DNA of 64,000 nt from Polynucleobacter necessarius. GTDB lineage: Bacteria; Pseudomonadota; Gammaproteobacteria; Burkholderiales; Burkholderiaceae. Below, one piece after another: positions 40,043 through 49,583 of the stretch. Where the stretch lies: positions 460,457 through 524,456 of the forward strand of contig NZ_LT615227.1 in assembly GCF_900096755.1 (NCBI RefSeq), given 5' to 3'. Made by a program: the position numbers and the translations under genes. Every line of letters starts with the position of its first letter. Position 1 is the stretch's first letter. The notes beneath the pieces are model-generated. The model had not been told where the DNA came from and ran no database searches. It worked only from the letters and a program-made list of their open reading frames with translations.

Positions 40043-42025
40043 TCAGAGTAATTTGGCTTCAGCTAAATCTGTTGCCTCTGAATTGCCTGAGATCACTAAA
40101 ATATCATTGTCTTCCAGACGTAAATCTGGTTTAGGGTCTAGCTTCACATAATCGGCATTCAGCCCCTTACGGCGTACCGCCTGAACATTGACGCCTTCCT
40201 TCTCAAGATCTAGATCACCCAGAGTCTTTCCAATAGCCTGAGAATTCGGCAAGAGGGTAATAGCATGCAGCCGCCAAGATTCATTAGAGCCAAAGTCATC
40301 ATCAGCTGAACCCCGGAAGTAACCTCTTAATAAGCTATAGCGCTCTTCCCGTGCCGTTGTGATGCGTCGCACTACCTTGCGCATCGGCACACCCATGATG
40401 AGCAGTACATGGGAAGCAATCATCAAACTGCCTTCAATCAACTCCGGGATAACTTCGGTAGCACCAGCGGCTTGCAACTTAGCAATATTTGCATCATCTC
40501 TGGTGCGAACTAATACAGTCATACCGGGACGTAAGTGCTCAACCTGACGAAGTACGCGCAGACTCGCCCCAGTATCAGCATAGGTAATCACCACTGCTTT
40601 TGCTCTAGAGAGGCCAGCGGCCACCAAATAATTTTCGCGGCTCGCATCGCCATAGACAACATTGTCGCCAGCAGCCGCAGCTTCTTTGACGCGATCAGGA
40701 TCTAAATCCAAAGCAATGTACGGAATTTTTTCTTGATCAAGCATGCGAGCCAAACTTTGGCCCGACCTTCCAAACCCGCAAATGACCACATGATTTTCAT
40801 TGCGAACACTTTTTGCAGCTACACGCGTTAAAGCAAGTGATTGCAATAACCACTCATTGCTTGAGAAACGCATTGCAATGCGATCGCTATATTCAATTAA
40901 AAATGGTGCGCAGAACATCGAGAGCAACATTGCCGCAAGAACTGCTTGACTTAAGGTGGGATCAATCAAATCTAAACCATCGATTTGATTAAGCAATACA
41001 AACCCAAACTCACCCGCCTGGGCAAGGCACAAACCGGTTCTGATGGAGATGCCTGGGCTTGAACCAAACACCCGAGAGAGCAAGGCAATCAGTCCAAACT
41101 TAAATACCAATGGGCCAATTAATAGCAAGAGCACTAACACCCACTGCTGACCAATGACACTGAAGTCAAGCAGCATACCGATCGTAATAAAGAAGAGTCC
41201 CAACAAAACATCGCGGAACGGCTTTACATCTTCTTCCACCTGATGGCGATACGGCGTTTCTGAAATCAACATGCCCGCCAAAAACGCACCGAGCGCTAAA
41301 GACAAACCAAAGTGCTCCGTTAATCCTGCCATGCCAAGCACAATCAATAACAGATTGAGCATGAATAATTCTTGTGAGCGTAGCTTTGCAACTAACCTAA
41401 ACCAGCGGCTCATGAGCGTTTGACCGATGAAGAAAATCAGCGTCAATGCAATTGTTATTTTGATCGATGCTGCAGTCAGGGCTACGAAGAGGTCTTTAGG
41501 ATTTTTTCCGAGGGACGGCAGCAAGATCAACAAGAAAACTACCGCCAAATCTTGAAATAACAAAATACCCACTACATTGCGACCGTGCTCAGTTTCCAAT
41601 TCCGCGCGATCCGAAATCAGTTTTGTCACAATCGCGGTAGAAGACATCGCCAGAGCGCCGCCTAACGCAATCGCTGCCTGCCAAGAAATAGGGTAAATCC
41701 AGTTCATCAGCAAACTGGCAGGAATTGCCAGCAACATCGTCAAAATGACCTGACTGCCGCCAAGACCAAATACGATAGATCGTATTGCCCTTAACTTATG
41801 GAGGTTAAATTCCAGGCCGATGGAGAACATCAAGAAAACAACCCCAAATTCAGCCAAATACTTCACGGTGGCTGAATCGTTCGCTATACCCAGGGCATTT
41901 GGCCCAATCAGCACGCCAATAGCCAAATAGCCCAAAATCGGGGGTAGCCCAAAATAGCGGAAAATAACCACTCCGGCCACACCCGAGGCCAGAAGAATGA
42001 GGGTTAATTGAAGGACTGACGGCAT
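40043..42025 (-). CDS. Kef/YbaL-type cation:proton antiporter (CPA2)
   Basis: 660 residues. An N-terminal Na/H-exchanger domain of about 12 helices (PPILGYLAIGVLIGPNALG, GFVLLNQIDGLD), a TrkA-N Rossmann domain (HVVICGFGRSGQSLARMLDQ, about 415-530) that binds nucleotide, and a TrkA-C domain (LEDNDILVISGNSEATDLAE). Likely K+ or other monovalent cation efflux in exchange for protons. Divergent from kdsD, with only 11 nt between start codons, so the promoters overlap the coding ends. Confidence 0.88.
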   Translation of the reverse strand: MPSVLQLTLILLASGVAGVVIFRYFGLPPILGYLAIGVLIGPNALGIANDSATVKYLAEFGVVFLMFSIGLEFNLHKLRAIRSIVFGLGGSQVILTMLLAIPASLLMNWIYPISWQAAIALGGALAMSSTAIVTKLISDRAELETEHGRNVVGILLFQDLAVVFLLILLPSLGKNPKDLFVALTAASIKITIALTLIFFIGQTLMSRWFRLVAKLRSQELFMLNLLLIVLGMAGLTEHFGLSLALGAFLAGMLISETPYRHQVEEDVKPFRDVLLGLFFITIGMLLDFSVIGQQWVLVLLLLIGPLVFKFGLIALLSRVFGSSPGISIRTGLCLAQAGEFGFVLLNQIDGLDLIDPTLSQAVLAAMLLSMFCAPFLIEYSDRIAMRFSSNEWLLQSLALTRVAAKSVRNENHVVICGFGRSGQSLARMLDQEKIPYIALDLDPDRVKEAAAAGDNVVYGDASRENYLVAAGLSRAKAVVITYADTGASLRVLRQVEHLRPGMTVLVRTRDDANIAKLQAAGATEVIPELIEGSLMIASHVLLIMGVPMRKVVRRITTAREERYSLLRGYFRGSADDDFGSNESWRLHAITLLPNSQAIGKTLGDLDLEKEGVNVQAVRRKGLNADYVKLDPKPDLRLEDNDILVISGNSEATDLAEAKLL

Positions 42026-42036
42026 ATACTTACTTG

Positions 42037-43029
42037 ATGATAGCTAAGACTCGTGAACGTACCCTAAAGCTTGCGCGCGACACCCTCACTATTGAGGCTG
42101 CTGCACTGCAAACCATGCACGATCGCCTTGAAGGCACCAATGCTGATGCCTTAGTGCTTGCAGTTGAGCTTTTACAAGGCTGTAAGGGCCGAATTGTGGT
42201 TTCCGGAATCGGTAAATCCGGTCATATCGCCCGCAAAATTGCGGCGACATTTGCCTCAACCGGTTCGCCTGCTTTTTTTGTTCACCCTGCTGAAGCCAGT
42301 CATGGCGATTTAGGCATGGTGACTAGAGACGATGTTTTTGTTGCACTCTCAAATTCTGGCGAAACGGACGAGTTACTCACTATCGTTCCGATCGTAAAAC
42401 GCACCGGCGCAAAATTAATTGCCTTAACTGGCGCACCAAACTCATCGCTCGCTAAGCTTGCTGATGCACATTTAGATACCAGCGTTGAAAAAGAAGCATG
42501 CCCTTTAAATCTTGCGCCAACCACTAGCACGACAGCTGCTCTCGCTATGGGCGACGCATTGGCCGTAGCTTTGTTAGATGCCAGGGGATTTCAGGCGGAA
42601 GATTTCATTCGCTCACATCCAGGCGGTAGACTTGGTCGCAAGCAATTAATGCATGTTAGCGAAGTCATGCGCAGCCTTGAAGACACGCCAAAGATTTCTG
42701 TTGACGCCTCCCTGCAAGACGCTTTACTGGAAATGACTTCCAAGCGCATGGGCGTGGTGGTGATCTTGGATGCTCAACAAAAAGTATTTGGCATCTTGAC
42801 TGATGGTGACTTACGCCGTCTTTTGGAAAAAACTACTAATCTTGGCGATATCAAGCTCGCAAGCGCCACCACCCCTGATCCACGCACCATCCCAGCAGAA
42901 CTCTTGGCAGAAGTAGCCATTGAAATGATGGAGAAGCATCGCATCAATCACCTAGTGGTTACGGATAGCAACGGGTGCCTACTAGGCGCCCTTAATCTGC
43001 ATGACTTATTCGCAGCAAAAGTTATTTAA
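42037..43029 (+). CDS. kdsD: Arabinose-5-phosphate isomerase KdsD
   Basis: KdsD turns ribulose-5-phosphate into arabinose-5-phosphate for Kdo synthesis. SIS domain (VVSGIGKSGHIARKIAATFA, ALSNSGETDELL, SHPGGRLGRK) followed by two CBS domains (VDASLQDALLEMTSKRMGVV and KHRINHLVVTDSNG). About 330 residues. The ATG at 42037 is preferred over the adjacent TTG at 42034. First gene of kdsD-kdsC-lptC-lptA-lptB. Confidence 0.94.
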   Translation: MIAKTRERTLKLARDTLTIEAAALQTMHDRLEGTNADALVLAVELLQGCKGRIVVSGIGKSGHIARKIAATFASTGSPAFFVHPAEASHGDLGMVTRDDVFVALSNSGETDELLTIVPIVKRTGAKLIALTGAPNSSLAKLADAHLDTSVEKEACPLNLAPTTSTTAALAMGDALAVALLDARGFQAEDFIRSHPGGRLGRKQLMHVSEVMRSLEDTPKISVDASLQDALLEMTSKRMGVVVILDAQQKVFGILTDGDLRRLLEKTTNLGDIKLASATTPDPRTIPAELLAEVAIEMMEKHRINHLVVTDSNGCLLGALNLHDLFAAKVI

Positions 43030-43057
43030 CTCTGTAAGTAAACCGAATTGAATTTTT

Positions 43058-43630
43058 ATGCCCAGTGCTTTTAATACTCACAACACCAATCCTTTGACGC
43101 AATACCCGCAAGCCTGGGAGCGCGCTGGCAAAGTGAAGTTGCTCGTACTGGATGTCGATGGCGTGTTAACGAATGGCCAGGTTTGGATTGGTGCTGATGG
43201 CAAAGAATCGCTTAAAGCTTTTGATATCCAAGACGGATTGGGCATCAAACTTTTAGAGCAATGCGGCATCTTAACTGCCATCATTACCGGCAGAAGTTCC
43301 AAAATGGTTTTAGCCCGCTGCGAAGAGTTGGGCATTAAACATGTACATATGGGCGTAGAAAACAAAGCTGTTGCCCTAGAACAAACTCTGAAATCTCTGA
43401 GTCTTACACCAGCAGACTGTGCCGTGATGGGTGATGACTGGCCAGACTTCCAAATGATGAAAAATGCAGGCCTAAGAATTTGTCCTGCGCAGGGTCATGA
43501 AGCGGTAAAAGAATTTGCCCACTTCGTCACCACGCTTGTAGGCGGCAATGGTGCAGTTCGCGAAGCATGTGATCTCATCCTTAAAGCGCAAGATCGTTAT
43601 AACGAACTTCTCAAGCAAGCACGCTCTTAA
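43058..43630 (+). CDS. kdsC: 3-deoxy-D-manno-octulosonate 8-phosphate phosphatase KdsC
   Basis: This HAD-superfamily phosphatase (no cap domain, tetrameric) releases phosphate from Kdo-8-P. Motif I LLVLDVDGVLTNGQVWI, motif II ITGRSS, motif III/IV VMGDDWPDFQMMKNAGL. 190 residues. It lies 28 nt after kdsD and 3 nt before lptC. Confidence 0.94.
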   Translation: MPSAFNTHNTNPLTQYPQAWERAGKVKLLVLDVDGVLTNGQVWIGADGKESLKAFDIQDGLGIKLLEQCGILTAIITGRSSKMVLARCEELGIKHVHMGVENKAVALEQTLKSLSLTPADCAVMGDDWPDFQMMKNAGLRICPAQGHEAVKEFAHFVTTLVGGNGAVREACDLILKAQDRYNELLKQARS

Positions 43631-43633
43631 GTA

Positions 43634-44275
43634 ATGCAACTGAATCCTCGGCAAATCAAACTTAGTATTGGGCGTGCACTATTACGACTGATGCCTTTGA
43701 TTCTGATGGGGGCACTAACTTTGGCCACTTTTTGGCTAGTAGAAAAAAACACGCCTCCAGAAAAATCTCCCTTGGCACGAGTACGCCTTCATGAGCCTGA
43801 CTACACCATTAAAGATGGCGCCCTTTCTGCTCTAAATGAATTTGGTAATACCAAATATCGAATTCTCGGCGTTAAATTTACCCACTATGACGATGACGCT
43901 TCAATTGACATCCTTACGCCTCGCATGCGTTTATTCCAAGCCGAAAAAGCCCCTGTTACTGTGAAATCCGACACCGGACATCTGGATGGCGACCTTACGA
44001 TTTTGGACTTATTTGACAATGCATCGATCTTTCGTCCAGCTCAAGCAGCAAGCGCAACACAGCCTGCGACCTTAAGAATGCTTGCCAGCTCAAACTACTT
44101 TAAAGTGCTCATCAATGATGACATTGTTGAAACAAATACGCCCATTACGCTTGAGCAAGGTATGTCTATCATGAACTCTACTGAAGGTGGAGTGTTTAAT
44201 AATGTTGAGCAGAGTATGACACTCAGAGGCCAGGTTAAAGGTCGTATCGAGCGAGCTCCTCGCAGCACCCAATAA
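43634..44275 (+). CDS. lptC: LPS export system protein LptC
   Basis: LptC is a bitopic inner-membrane protein linking the LptBFG extractor to the LptA bridge. 213 residues: one N-terminal helix (LRLMPLILMGALTLATFWLV) and a periplasmic beta-jellyroll of the OstA-like fold (YTIKDGALSALNEFGNTKYR). Weakly conserved as usual; identity rests on fold pattern and operon place. Confidence 0.87.
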   Translation: MQLNPRQIKLSIGRALLRLMPLILMGALTLATFWLVEKNTPPEKSPLARVRLHEPDYTIKDGALSALNEFGNTKYRILGVKFTHYDDDASIDILTPRMRLFQAEKAPVTVKSDTGHLDGDLTILDLFDNASIFRPAQAASATQPATLRMLASSNYFKVLINDDIVETNTPITLEQGMSIMNSTEGGVFNNVEQSMTLRGQVKGRIERAPRSTQ

Positions 44276-44276
44276 A

Positions 44277-44849
44277 ATGTTATCTACTCATTACCTGCTA
44301 ATCTGTCGCGCAATACTTTGCTTTGGCGCTCTGGGTGCGGCTCTCACTGGCACTGCATACGCAGAAAAAGCAGACCAAGATAAGCCGGTAATCCTCGAGG
44401 CTAAAAAAGTTTCTGTAAATGATGTTCGGCAGATCTACGACCTCAGCGGACAAGTGCTCCTTATTAAAGGCAGCATTGTGGTGACCGGAGAAAATGGTCA
44501 TATTGAAGTAGATCCTGAAGGCTACGAATATGTAGACGTAGAGGGTTCGCCTGATACAACGGCAAGCTTCAGACAGCGTCGCGAAGGACCGGCCGATGAA
44601 TTCATGCAGGGTCGCGGGGCCCAAGTGAACTACAACGCTAAAACTGAAGTGTTAACAATCACTGGCGATGCCAGCCTCAAGCGTTTATTAAATATGCAAA
44701 TGCTCGATCAATTACGTGGCTGGAAAATTGAGTACGATGATGTAAAACAGTACTATCGCGTCACTCCACCTGAAGCTGCAAAACCTGAGGATTTACCTTT
44801 AGCAAGAGCAATCCTTTCACCAAGAAGAAAAGCCGCATTAGAGAAATGA
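44277..44849 (+). CDS. lptA: LPS transport periplasmic protein LptA
   Basis: LptA bridges the periplasm as a beta-jellyroll filament between LptC and LptD. 190 residues with a signal peptide ([23 protein letters not shown]) and an OstA domain ([20 protein letters not shown]). Starts 1 nt after lptC and overlaps lptB by 4 nt (ATGA). Confidence 0.9.
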   Translation: MLSTHYLLICRAILCFGALGAALTGTAYAEKADQDKPVILEAKKVSVNDVRQIYDLSGQVLLIKGSIVVTGENGHIEVDPEGYEYVDVEGSPDTTASFRQRREGPADEFMQGRGAQVNYNAKTEVLTITGDASLKRLLNMQMLDQLRGWKIEYDDVKQYYRVTPPEAAKPEDLPLARAILSPRRKAALEK

Positions 44850-45613
44850 CAACGGATTTAGCTCAAACCAATAGCCCAGCAATGCTGAGCGCACATAACC
44901 TTCAAAAACGTTATGGCTCCAGAACCGTAGTGCGGGACGTTTCCATTCAGGTCAAATGCGGCGAAGTAGTGGGTTTACTAGGTCCAAATGGTGCTGGCAA
45001 AACCACCTCTTTCTACATGATTGTTGGCCTAGTGCCGCTTGATGGTGGAAATATTGTGCTGGATGGAGCTGACATCACCCATCTGCCGATTCATAAGCGC
45101 GCCCGCATAGGTCTCTCCTATCTCCCCCAAGAGGCATCTGTTTTTAGAAAGCTGAATGTTGCCGAAAATATCCAAGCTGTCCTAGAGCTGCAAGTGCAAG
45201 GCGGTAAGCCATTATCCAAAGCGGAAATAGCCCGTCGACTAGATGAGCTCTTGGGCGAACTACAGATTAGCCACCTTCGCAATAATCCAGCGCTCTCACT
45301 CTCTGGCGGCGAGCGCCGTCGCGTTGAGATCGCTAGGGCCCTAGCTTCACAACCAAAATTTATCCTGCTTGATGAGCCCTTTGCGGGCGTTGACCCTATT
45401 GCCGTTGGGGAAATTCAGCGGATTGTACGTTTCTTGCGAGATCGCCAAATTGGCGTATTGATCACCGACCACAACGTCCGCGAAACCCTAGGTATATGTG
45501 ATCACGCCTACATCATCAGCGAAGGTAGCGTATTGGCCGCGGGTAAGCCAGACGAAATCATTCAAAACGATGCTGTTCGCAGAGTCTATCTAGGCGAAAA
45601 CTTCAGAATGTAA
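44846..45613 (+). CDS. lptB: LPS export ABC transporter ATPase LptB
   Basis: LptB is the ATPase of the LptB2FG extractor. Walker [21 protein letters not shown]-loop [12 protein letters not shown], signature [15 protein letters not shown], Walker [16 protein letters not shown]-loop [10 protein letters not shown]. 255 residues. Last gene of the Kdo/Lpt cluster; rpoN, which often follows in relatives, is absent. Confidence 0.96.
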   Translation: MTTDLAQTNSPAMLSAHNLQKRYGSRTVVRDVSIQVKCGEVVGLLGPNGAGKTTSFYMIVGLVPLDGGNIVLDGADITHLPIHKRARIGLSYLPQEASVFRKLNVAENIQAVLELQVQGGKPLSKAEIARRLDELLGELQISHLRNNPALSLSGGERRRVEIARALASQPKFILLDEPFAGVDPIAVGEIQRIVRFLRDRQIGVLITDHNVRETLGICDHAYIISEGSVLAAGKPDEIIQNDAVRRVYLGENFRM

Positions 45614-45795
45614 GCCGGCCGGGGGTCTGCCAGGATATGTAATAAAAATTTTAATTCCCTCTTGGTTTTCAGCAAATTCACTGATACGCTGGAGGCTCAT
45701 GGATTATTTTCCAAAAAAACAGTTCAAAAAATTTCAGGGGCTTGCTGCGCACCCCAGGCACGCCCATGCGCACGCGTCTATAAAAGGAGTTGCTG

Positions 45796-46077
45796 ATGAA
45801 TTTGAAAATCAATAGCCGTCATGTAGAAGTTACCCCTGCCATGCGCTCGCACCTTGAGGCGGGATTAGCCAAAATTCGCAAGCACTTTGATCATGTTATC
45901 GACGCCTCAGCCTTTCTGGTAGTAGATAAGGTAAAAGAAAAGGATCTTCGCCAAAGCGCGGAAATCACTATTCACCTAAAGGGAAAGGATTTGTTCGCTG
46001 AAGCACACAATGCCGACCTGTACCATGCAATGGATACAGTGGTCGATAAACTCGAGCGCCCAAGTCGTAAAACATAA
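45796..46077 (+). CDS. hpf: Ribosome hibernation promoting factor, C-terminal tail changed by a 1-nt insertion
   Basis: HPF binds the 30S decoding region in slow growth. AAAGGAG lies 6 nt before the ATG at 45796. Residues 1-88 (MNLKINSRHVEVTPAMRSHL ... HAMDTVVDKLER) are normal, then the protein ends PSRKT. Removing one C from the CCC at 46059-46061 restores QVVKHKEKIQDHHHEKHFE and a stop at 46118-46120 (107 residues), matching the family tail ARQLTKHKDK. So the native basic C-terminal helix is lost. Whether the 93-residue product still works is unknown. The 182-nt gap upstream (45614-45795) holds no gene. Confidence 0.88.
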   Translation: MNLKINSRHVEVTPAMRSHLEAGLAKIRKHFDHVIDASAFLVVDKVKEKDLRQSAEITIHLKGKDLFAEAHNADLYHAMDTVVDKLERPSRKT

Positions 46078-46153
46078 AGAAAAGATTCAAGATCATCACC
46101 ACGAAAAGCATTTTGAGTAATCTTGCGCGTCAGGACACCTATAATCAATTCGC

Positions 46154-46615
46154 ATGAATGCCCTGACTAATCTTTTCACCCCCGACTGCATTGCATTAGA
46201 TAACCCTGCTAAAAACAGGTCTGATGCATTTGCAGCCGCCGGGGAACTCTTCGCTCAACGAGTTGGCATTGATGCCGCTGAAGTTGTTGGCTTTCTAAAT
46301 GCTCGCGAAGATTTGGGCTCCACCGCCCTTGGTGCTGGCGTAGCAATCCCTCACGGTCGCGTTAAAGGCCTTAAACAGCCATCAGCAGCAATGATGAGGC
46401 TTAAAGACCCTATTGAATTTGCCGCACCTGACGGCGAACCCGTTTCTACCCTAATATTTTTGCTGGTGCCTGAAAAAGCAACGCAACAGCATCTTGAAAT
46501 TCTCTCCTCAATTGCGCAACTTTTATCTGATGCGCAAGCACGTCAATTGCTAAGCACCGCCGTAGATCCAATCAAAGTATGCGAGCTATTGCAACACTGG
46601 GGTAGCACAAAATGA
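46154..46615 (+). CDS. ptsN: PTS nitrogen-regulatory EIIA protein (PtsN)
   Basis: This is the terminal acceptor of the PTSNtr phosphorelay that tunes K+ and nitrogen responses. 153 residues; the phospho-acceptor His lies in [18 protein letters not shown]. It overlaps hprK by 4 nt. EIIANtr is often beside rpoN, which is missing here. Confidence 0.92.
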   Translation: MNALTNLFTPDCIALDNPAKNRSDAFAAAGELFAQRVGIDAAEVVGFLNAREDLGSTALGAGVAIPHGRVKGLKQPSAAMMRLKDPIEFAAPDGEPVSTLIFLLVPEKATQQHLEILSSIAQLLSDAQARQLLSTAVDPIKVCELLQHWGSTK

Positions 46616-47562
46616 CTCAGCCATTACTTCTAGACGGAGTAACTGCTCAGCAGATTTTCGATGGCAACGTTTCAGATTTAAAACTGTCTTGGATTGGCGG
46701 CCTTGAAGGCGCTGATCGCACCTTTCCACCAGAAGCAGTAAAAGCTGCTGCTGCCAGCTCAGACTTAGTTGGTCACTTAAATCTCATTCACCCAAGTCGC
46801 ATTCAAATCTTTGGTGAGCAAGAGGTTGACTATCACGCAATGCTGGAGCCTAAGCAAAGGCAAGAGCAAATTGCGAGCTTGATTTCCAAAACACCTCCAT
46901 GCGTCATCGTTGCCGATGGAAAAGCGGCAGATCCGGATTTGCAGCTGTTTTGTCAGCGCTCATCCACACCTTTATTTACTACAGCCATCTCTGCTGCAGA
47001 GGTCATCGATCACCTACGTACCTATTTGACCAAAATTGGCGCCCCTCAAATCACCATGCACGGCGTCTTTATGGACATCCTAGGCTTGGGCGTTCTTCTC
47101 ACCGGTGAATCTGGTCTTGGCAAAAGCGAGTTAGGGCTTGAGCTTATCTCTCATGGACATGGCTTGGTGGCTGATGATGCCGTGGATTTTGCTCGCCTTG
47201 GTCCAGACTACATCGAAGGACGCTGCCCAGTCATCTTGCGCAACCTACTTGAGGTTCGTGGGTTAGGGCTCTTAGATATTCGCACCATATTTGGTGAAAC
47301 GGCCGTACGTCGCAAGCTAAAGCTTCGTCTTATTGTTCAATTGGTTCGTCGCACCGACGGTGAATTTGAACGATTACCGCTAGAGGCGCAGCACGTAGAC
47401 GTATTGGGCATTCCAATTCGTACCGTCAAAATTCAAGTGGCTGCAGGTCGTAACTTGGCAGTACTAGTTGAGGCCGCAGTCCGAAATACCATTTTGCAGT
47501 TACGCGGCATTGACACCTTAAAAGAATTTATCGAGCGTCAACGCTTGCAAATGGAATGCTGA
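46612..47562 (+). CDS. hprK: HPr kinase/phosphorylase
   Basis: HprK phosphorylates and dephosphorylates HPr on a serine. 316 residues: an N-terminal DRTGG-like domain and a C-terminal P-loop kinase with [26 protein letters not shown] and the HprK signature [18 protein letters not shown] overlaps the ptsN stop (ATGA). Together with ptsN and rapZ it forms the betaproteobacterial PTSNtr regulatory cluster. Confidence 0.95.
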   Translation: MTQPLLLDGVTAQQIFDGNVSDLKLSWIGGLEGADRTFPPEAVKAAAASSDLVGHLNLIHPSRIQIFGEQEVDYHAMLEPKQRQEQIASLISKTPPCVIVADGKAADPDLQLFCQRSSTPLFTTAISAAEVIDHLRTYLTKIGAPQITMHGVFMDILGLGVLLTGESGLGKSELGLELISHGHGLVADDAVDFARLGPDYIEGRCPVILRNLLEVRGLGLLDIRTIFGETAVRRKLKLRLIVQLVRRTDGEFERLPLEAQHVDVLGIPIRTVKIQVAAGRNLAVLVEAAVRNTILQLRGIDTLKEFIERQRLQMEC

Positions 47563-47602
47563 AGCAGATTCAGCCAAATCTCAGGGACGCTTACTTTAAG
47601 TT

Positions 47603-48493
47603 ATGCAAATTAATCTGATTACCGGAATCTCAGGCTCAGGTAAATCAGTAGCCCTAAGAGCTTTTGAGGATGCTGGTTATGACTGTGTAGACAACCTACC
47701 AATATCTCTTCTAGAGAGTCTTATCAGCACCCTTGAAAAAGAAAAAAGTGAGCGTATTGCCGTCGCAATAGATGCACGCCGTGGTCAATCAATTGCTGAC
47801 CTGCCATTGATCCTCGAAAACTTACGCAAAAACCATCAAGTAGGAGTCGTTTTTCTCAACGCAGACACCAAGACTTTGGTGCAACGGTTTTCTGAGACAC
47901 GTCGACGTCATCCGCTCTCTACAAATGCCAAGCAATCTCAGTCAGCCACTCTAATAGAGGCGATCAATAGCGAACGTAGCCTAGTAGAGCCCTTGCGCGC
48001 TCATGCACATAGCATCGATACCAGCAACATACCCGCTCATGCGTTGCGCTCCTGGATTCAGGACCTTCTCAAAGATAAGCCTGCTGGCCTCACTGTGGTG
48101 TTTGAATCCTTTGGCTTTAAAAAAGGTGTTCCCACCGAGGCAGACCTAGTTTTTGATGTGCGCTGTTTACCGAACCCCCACTACGACAAAGTATTAAGAC
48201 CCCTTACAGGCAATGACAAGCCCGTCAAAGAATTCTTAGAAAAAATTCCAGAGGTAGTCAACATGGAAGCGCACATCACGCAATTTATTCATCGTTGGCT
48301 TCCGCATTACATTGCTGATGGTCGCAGTTACTTAACGGTTGCCATTGGATGCACGGGGGGCCAACATCGCTCGGTCTATCTGGTGAATCGCCTTAGCGAA
48401 TACTTCCGCAACCAAAAAGACTTCAGCAACTTACAGCTTAATTTTCTAGATCGTCACCGCGAGCTAGACTCAAACCCTGTAACAAAATCTTAA
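47603..48493 (+). CDS. rapZ: RNase adapter protein RapZ
   Basis: RapZ is a nucleotide-binding protein; in E. coli it hands the small RNA GlmZ to RNase E and senses glucosamine-6-phosphate. 296 residues: Walker A LITGISGSGKSVALRAFED, DARRG, a central region with VVFESFGFKKGVPTEADLVF and the C-terminal IGCTGGQHRSVYLVNRL. Its final 56 nt overlap the convergent mutY. Confidence 0.94.
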   Translation: MQINLITGISGSGKSVALRAFEDAGYDCVDNLPISLLESLISTLEKEKSERIAVAIDARRGQSIADLPLILENLRKNHQVGVVFLNADTKTLVQRFSETRRRHPLSTNAKQSQSATLIEAINSERSLVEPLRAHAHSIDTSNIPAHALRSWIQDLLKDKPAGLTVVFESFGFKKGVPTEADLVFDVRCLPNPHYDKVLRPLTGNDKPVKEFLEKIPEVVNMEAHITQFIHRWLPHYIADGRSYLTVAIGCTGGQHRSVYLVNRLSEYFRNQKDFSNLQLNFLDRHRELDSNPVTKS

Positions 48494-49583
48494 TCGGCTG
48501 CGGAAGCCCATATCGCCCGAGCTGACTTAGGGAAACCCACTTTAGATCTGGATTTGCAAACTGCAATTCTTTGACGCTACTTGTTTGCCAAATATGCATC
48601 CATAAACGGCGATGCGTAAATACATGTTTGATTTCTTCTATCTTCTCTAATGCTTTGCATAACTTCATATGTGCGCTAGATTTTTCGCCTGGCAATGTCA
48701 ATGCAAATAACGCTTTCACACTCATATGAACACCAGCATCTGCAGGCGCCTTAGGCGTCCAAGCAGACTCAGGCAGAGACCAAAGGCTGCCCCATATCGC
48801 CTTACTGGGACGCTTTTGCAACAGCACAGAATTGCCAGATCGAATCAAGAGCATATTGCAGTCAAACTCAGGAGATTTTGCTTTTACCGTCTTTTGTGGA
48901 AGTAAAAGCACCTGATCACTTAAGTTAGCCTGACACTCTTTGATGAATGGGCATTTCTTTTCACCAGTCAAACATACTGGCTTGCGAGCCGTACACCAAG
49001 TTGCTCCAAAGTCCATCAAGGCTTGCGTATACACCGGCATATCTTGCGGGCTGGTAGGCAGCAACTCTTTTGCTAAGGCCCATAAACGGTCATTGACCAC
49101 CTTATCTTGAATGGCTCCCTCAATAGCAAACAAGCGCGCCAAAATACGCTTTACATTGGCATCCAAAATTGGGGCTCGCTCATGAAATGCAAATGCGGCG
49201 ATAGCGCCTGCAGTAGAACGTCCAATGCCTTTTAATTGCTCCAGCAATAACGGATCGCTTGGAAACTTTCCAGCAAAGTCTGTCACCACTGCTTGCGCAC
49301 AAGCATGTAAATTGCGTGCACGCGAGTAATAACCCAAGCCAGCCCACTCAGCTAACACGCCATCAATATCGGCAACGGCTAATTTTTTCACAGTCGGGAA
49401 ACGTTTCATAAAGCGGGGATAGCGCTCCAGAACCGTGGCTACCTGAGTTTGCTGCAACATGATTTCCGATACCCATACCGCATAAGGGTCGCGATTGTTT
49501 TGCCATGGTAGGCCCGATCGCCCGCTCACCCCATGCCAAGCAATCAGCTTCTTGGCAAACGTATTAATCAGCGCTTTTGACAT
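48438..49583 (-). CDS. mutY: A/G-specific adenine glycosylase MutY
   Basis: MutY removes adenine mispaired with 8-oxoG. Catalytic Glu40 in VSEIMLQQTQV, helix-hairpin-helix LKGIGRSTAGAIAAF, catalytic Asp141 in PILDANVKRILAR, and a C-terminal Nudix-like domain for 8-oxoG. The cluster ligands are C197, C204, C211, C217: spacing C-X6-C-X6-C-X5-C rather than the usual X6-X2-X5, a four-residue insertion (LTGEKK). The ATG at 49583 overlaps the mutM end by 16 nt; an in-frame TTG at 49592 is less likely. Confidence 0.92.
   Translation of the reverse strand: MSKALINTFAKKLIAWHGVSGRSGLPWQNNRDPYAVWVSEIMLQQTQVATVLERYPRFMKRFPTVKKLAVADIDGVLAEWAGLGYYSRARNLHACAQAVVTDFAGKFPSDPLLLEQLKGIGRSTAGAIAAFAFHERAPILDANVKRILARLFAIEGAIQDKVVNDRLWALAKELLPTSPQDMPVYTQALMDFGATWCTARKPVCLTGEKKCPFIKECQANLSDQVLLLPQKTVKAKSPEFDCNMLLIRSGNSVLLQKRPSKAIWGSLWSLPESAWTPKAPADAGVHMSVKALFALTLPGEKSSAHMKLCKALEKIEEIKHVFTHRRLWMHIWQTSSVKELQFANPDLKWVSLSQLGRYGLPQPIKILLQGLSLARGDDLEN

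Noticed and set aside
48438..48493. 56-nt convergent overlap of rapZ and mutY
   Set aside because: Both proteins have normal C-termini; simple compaction.
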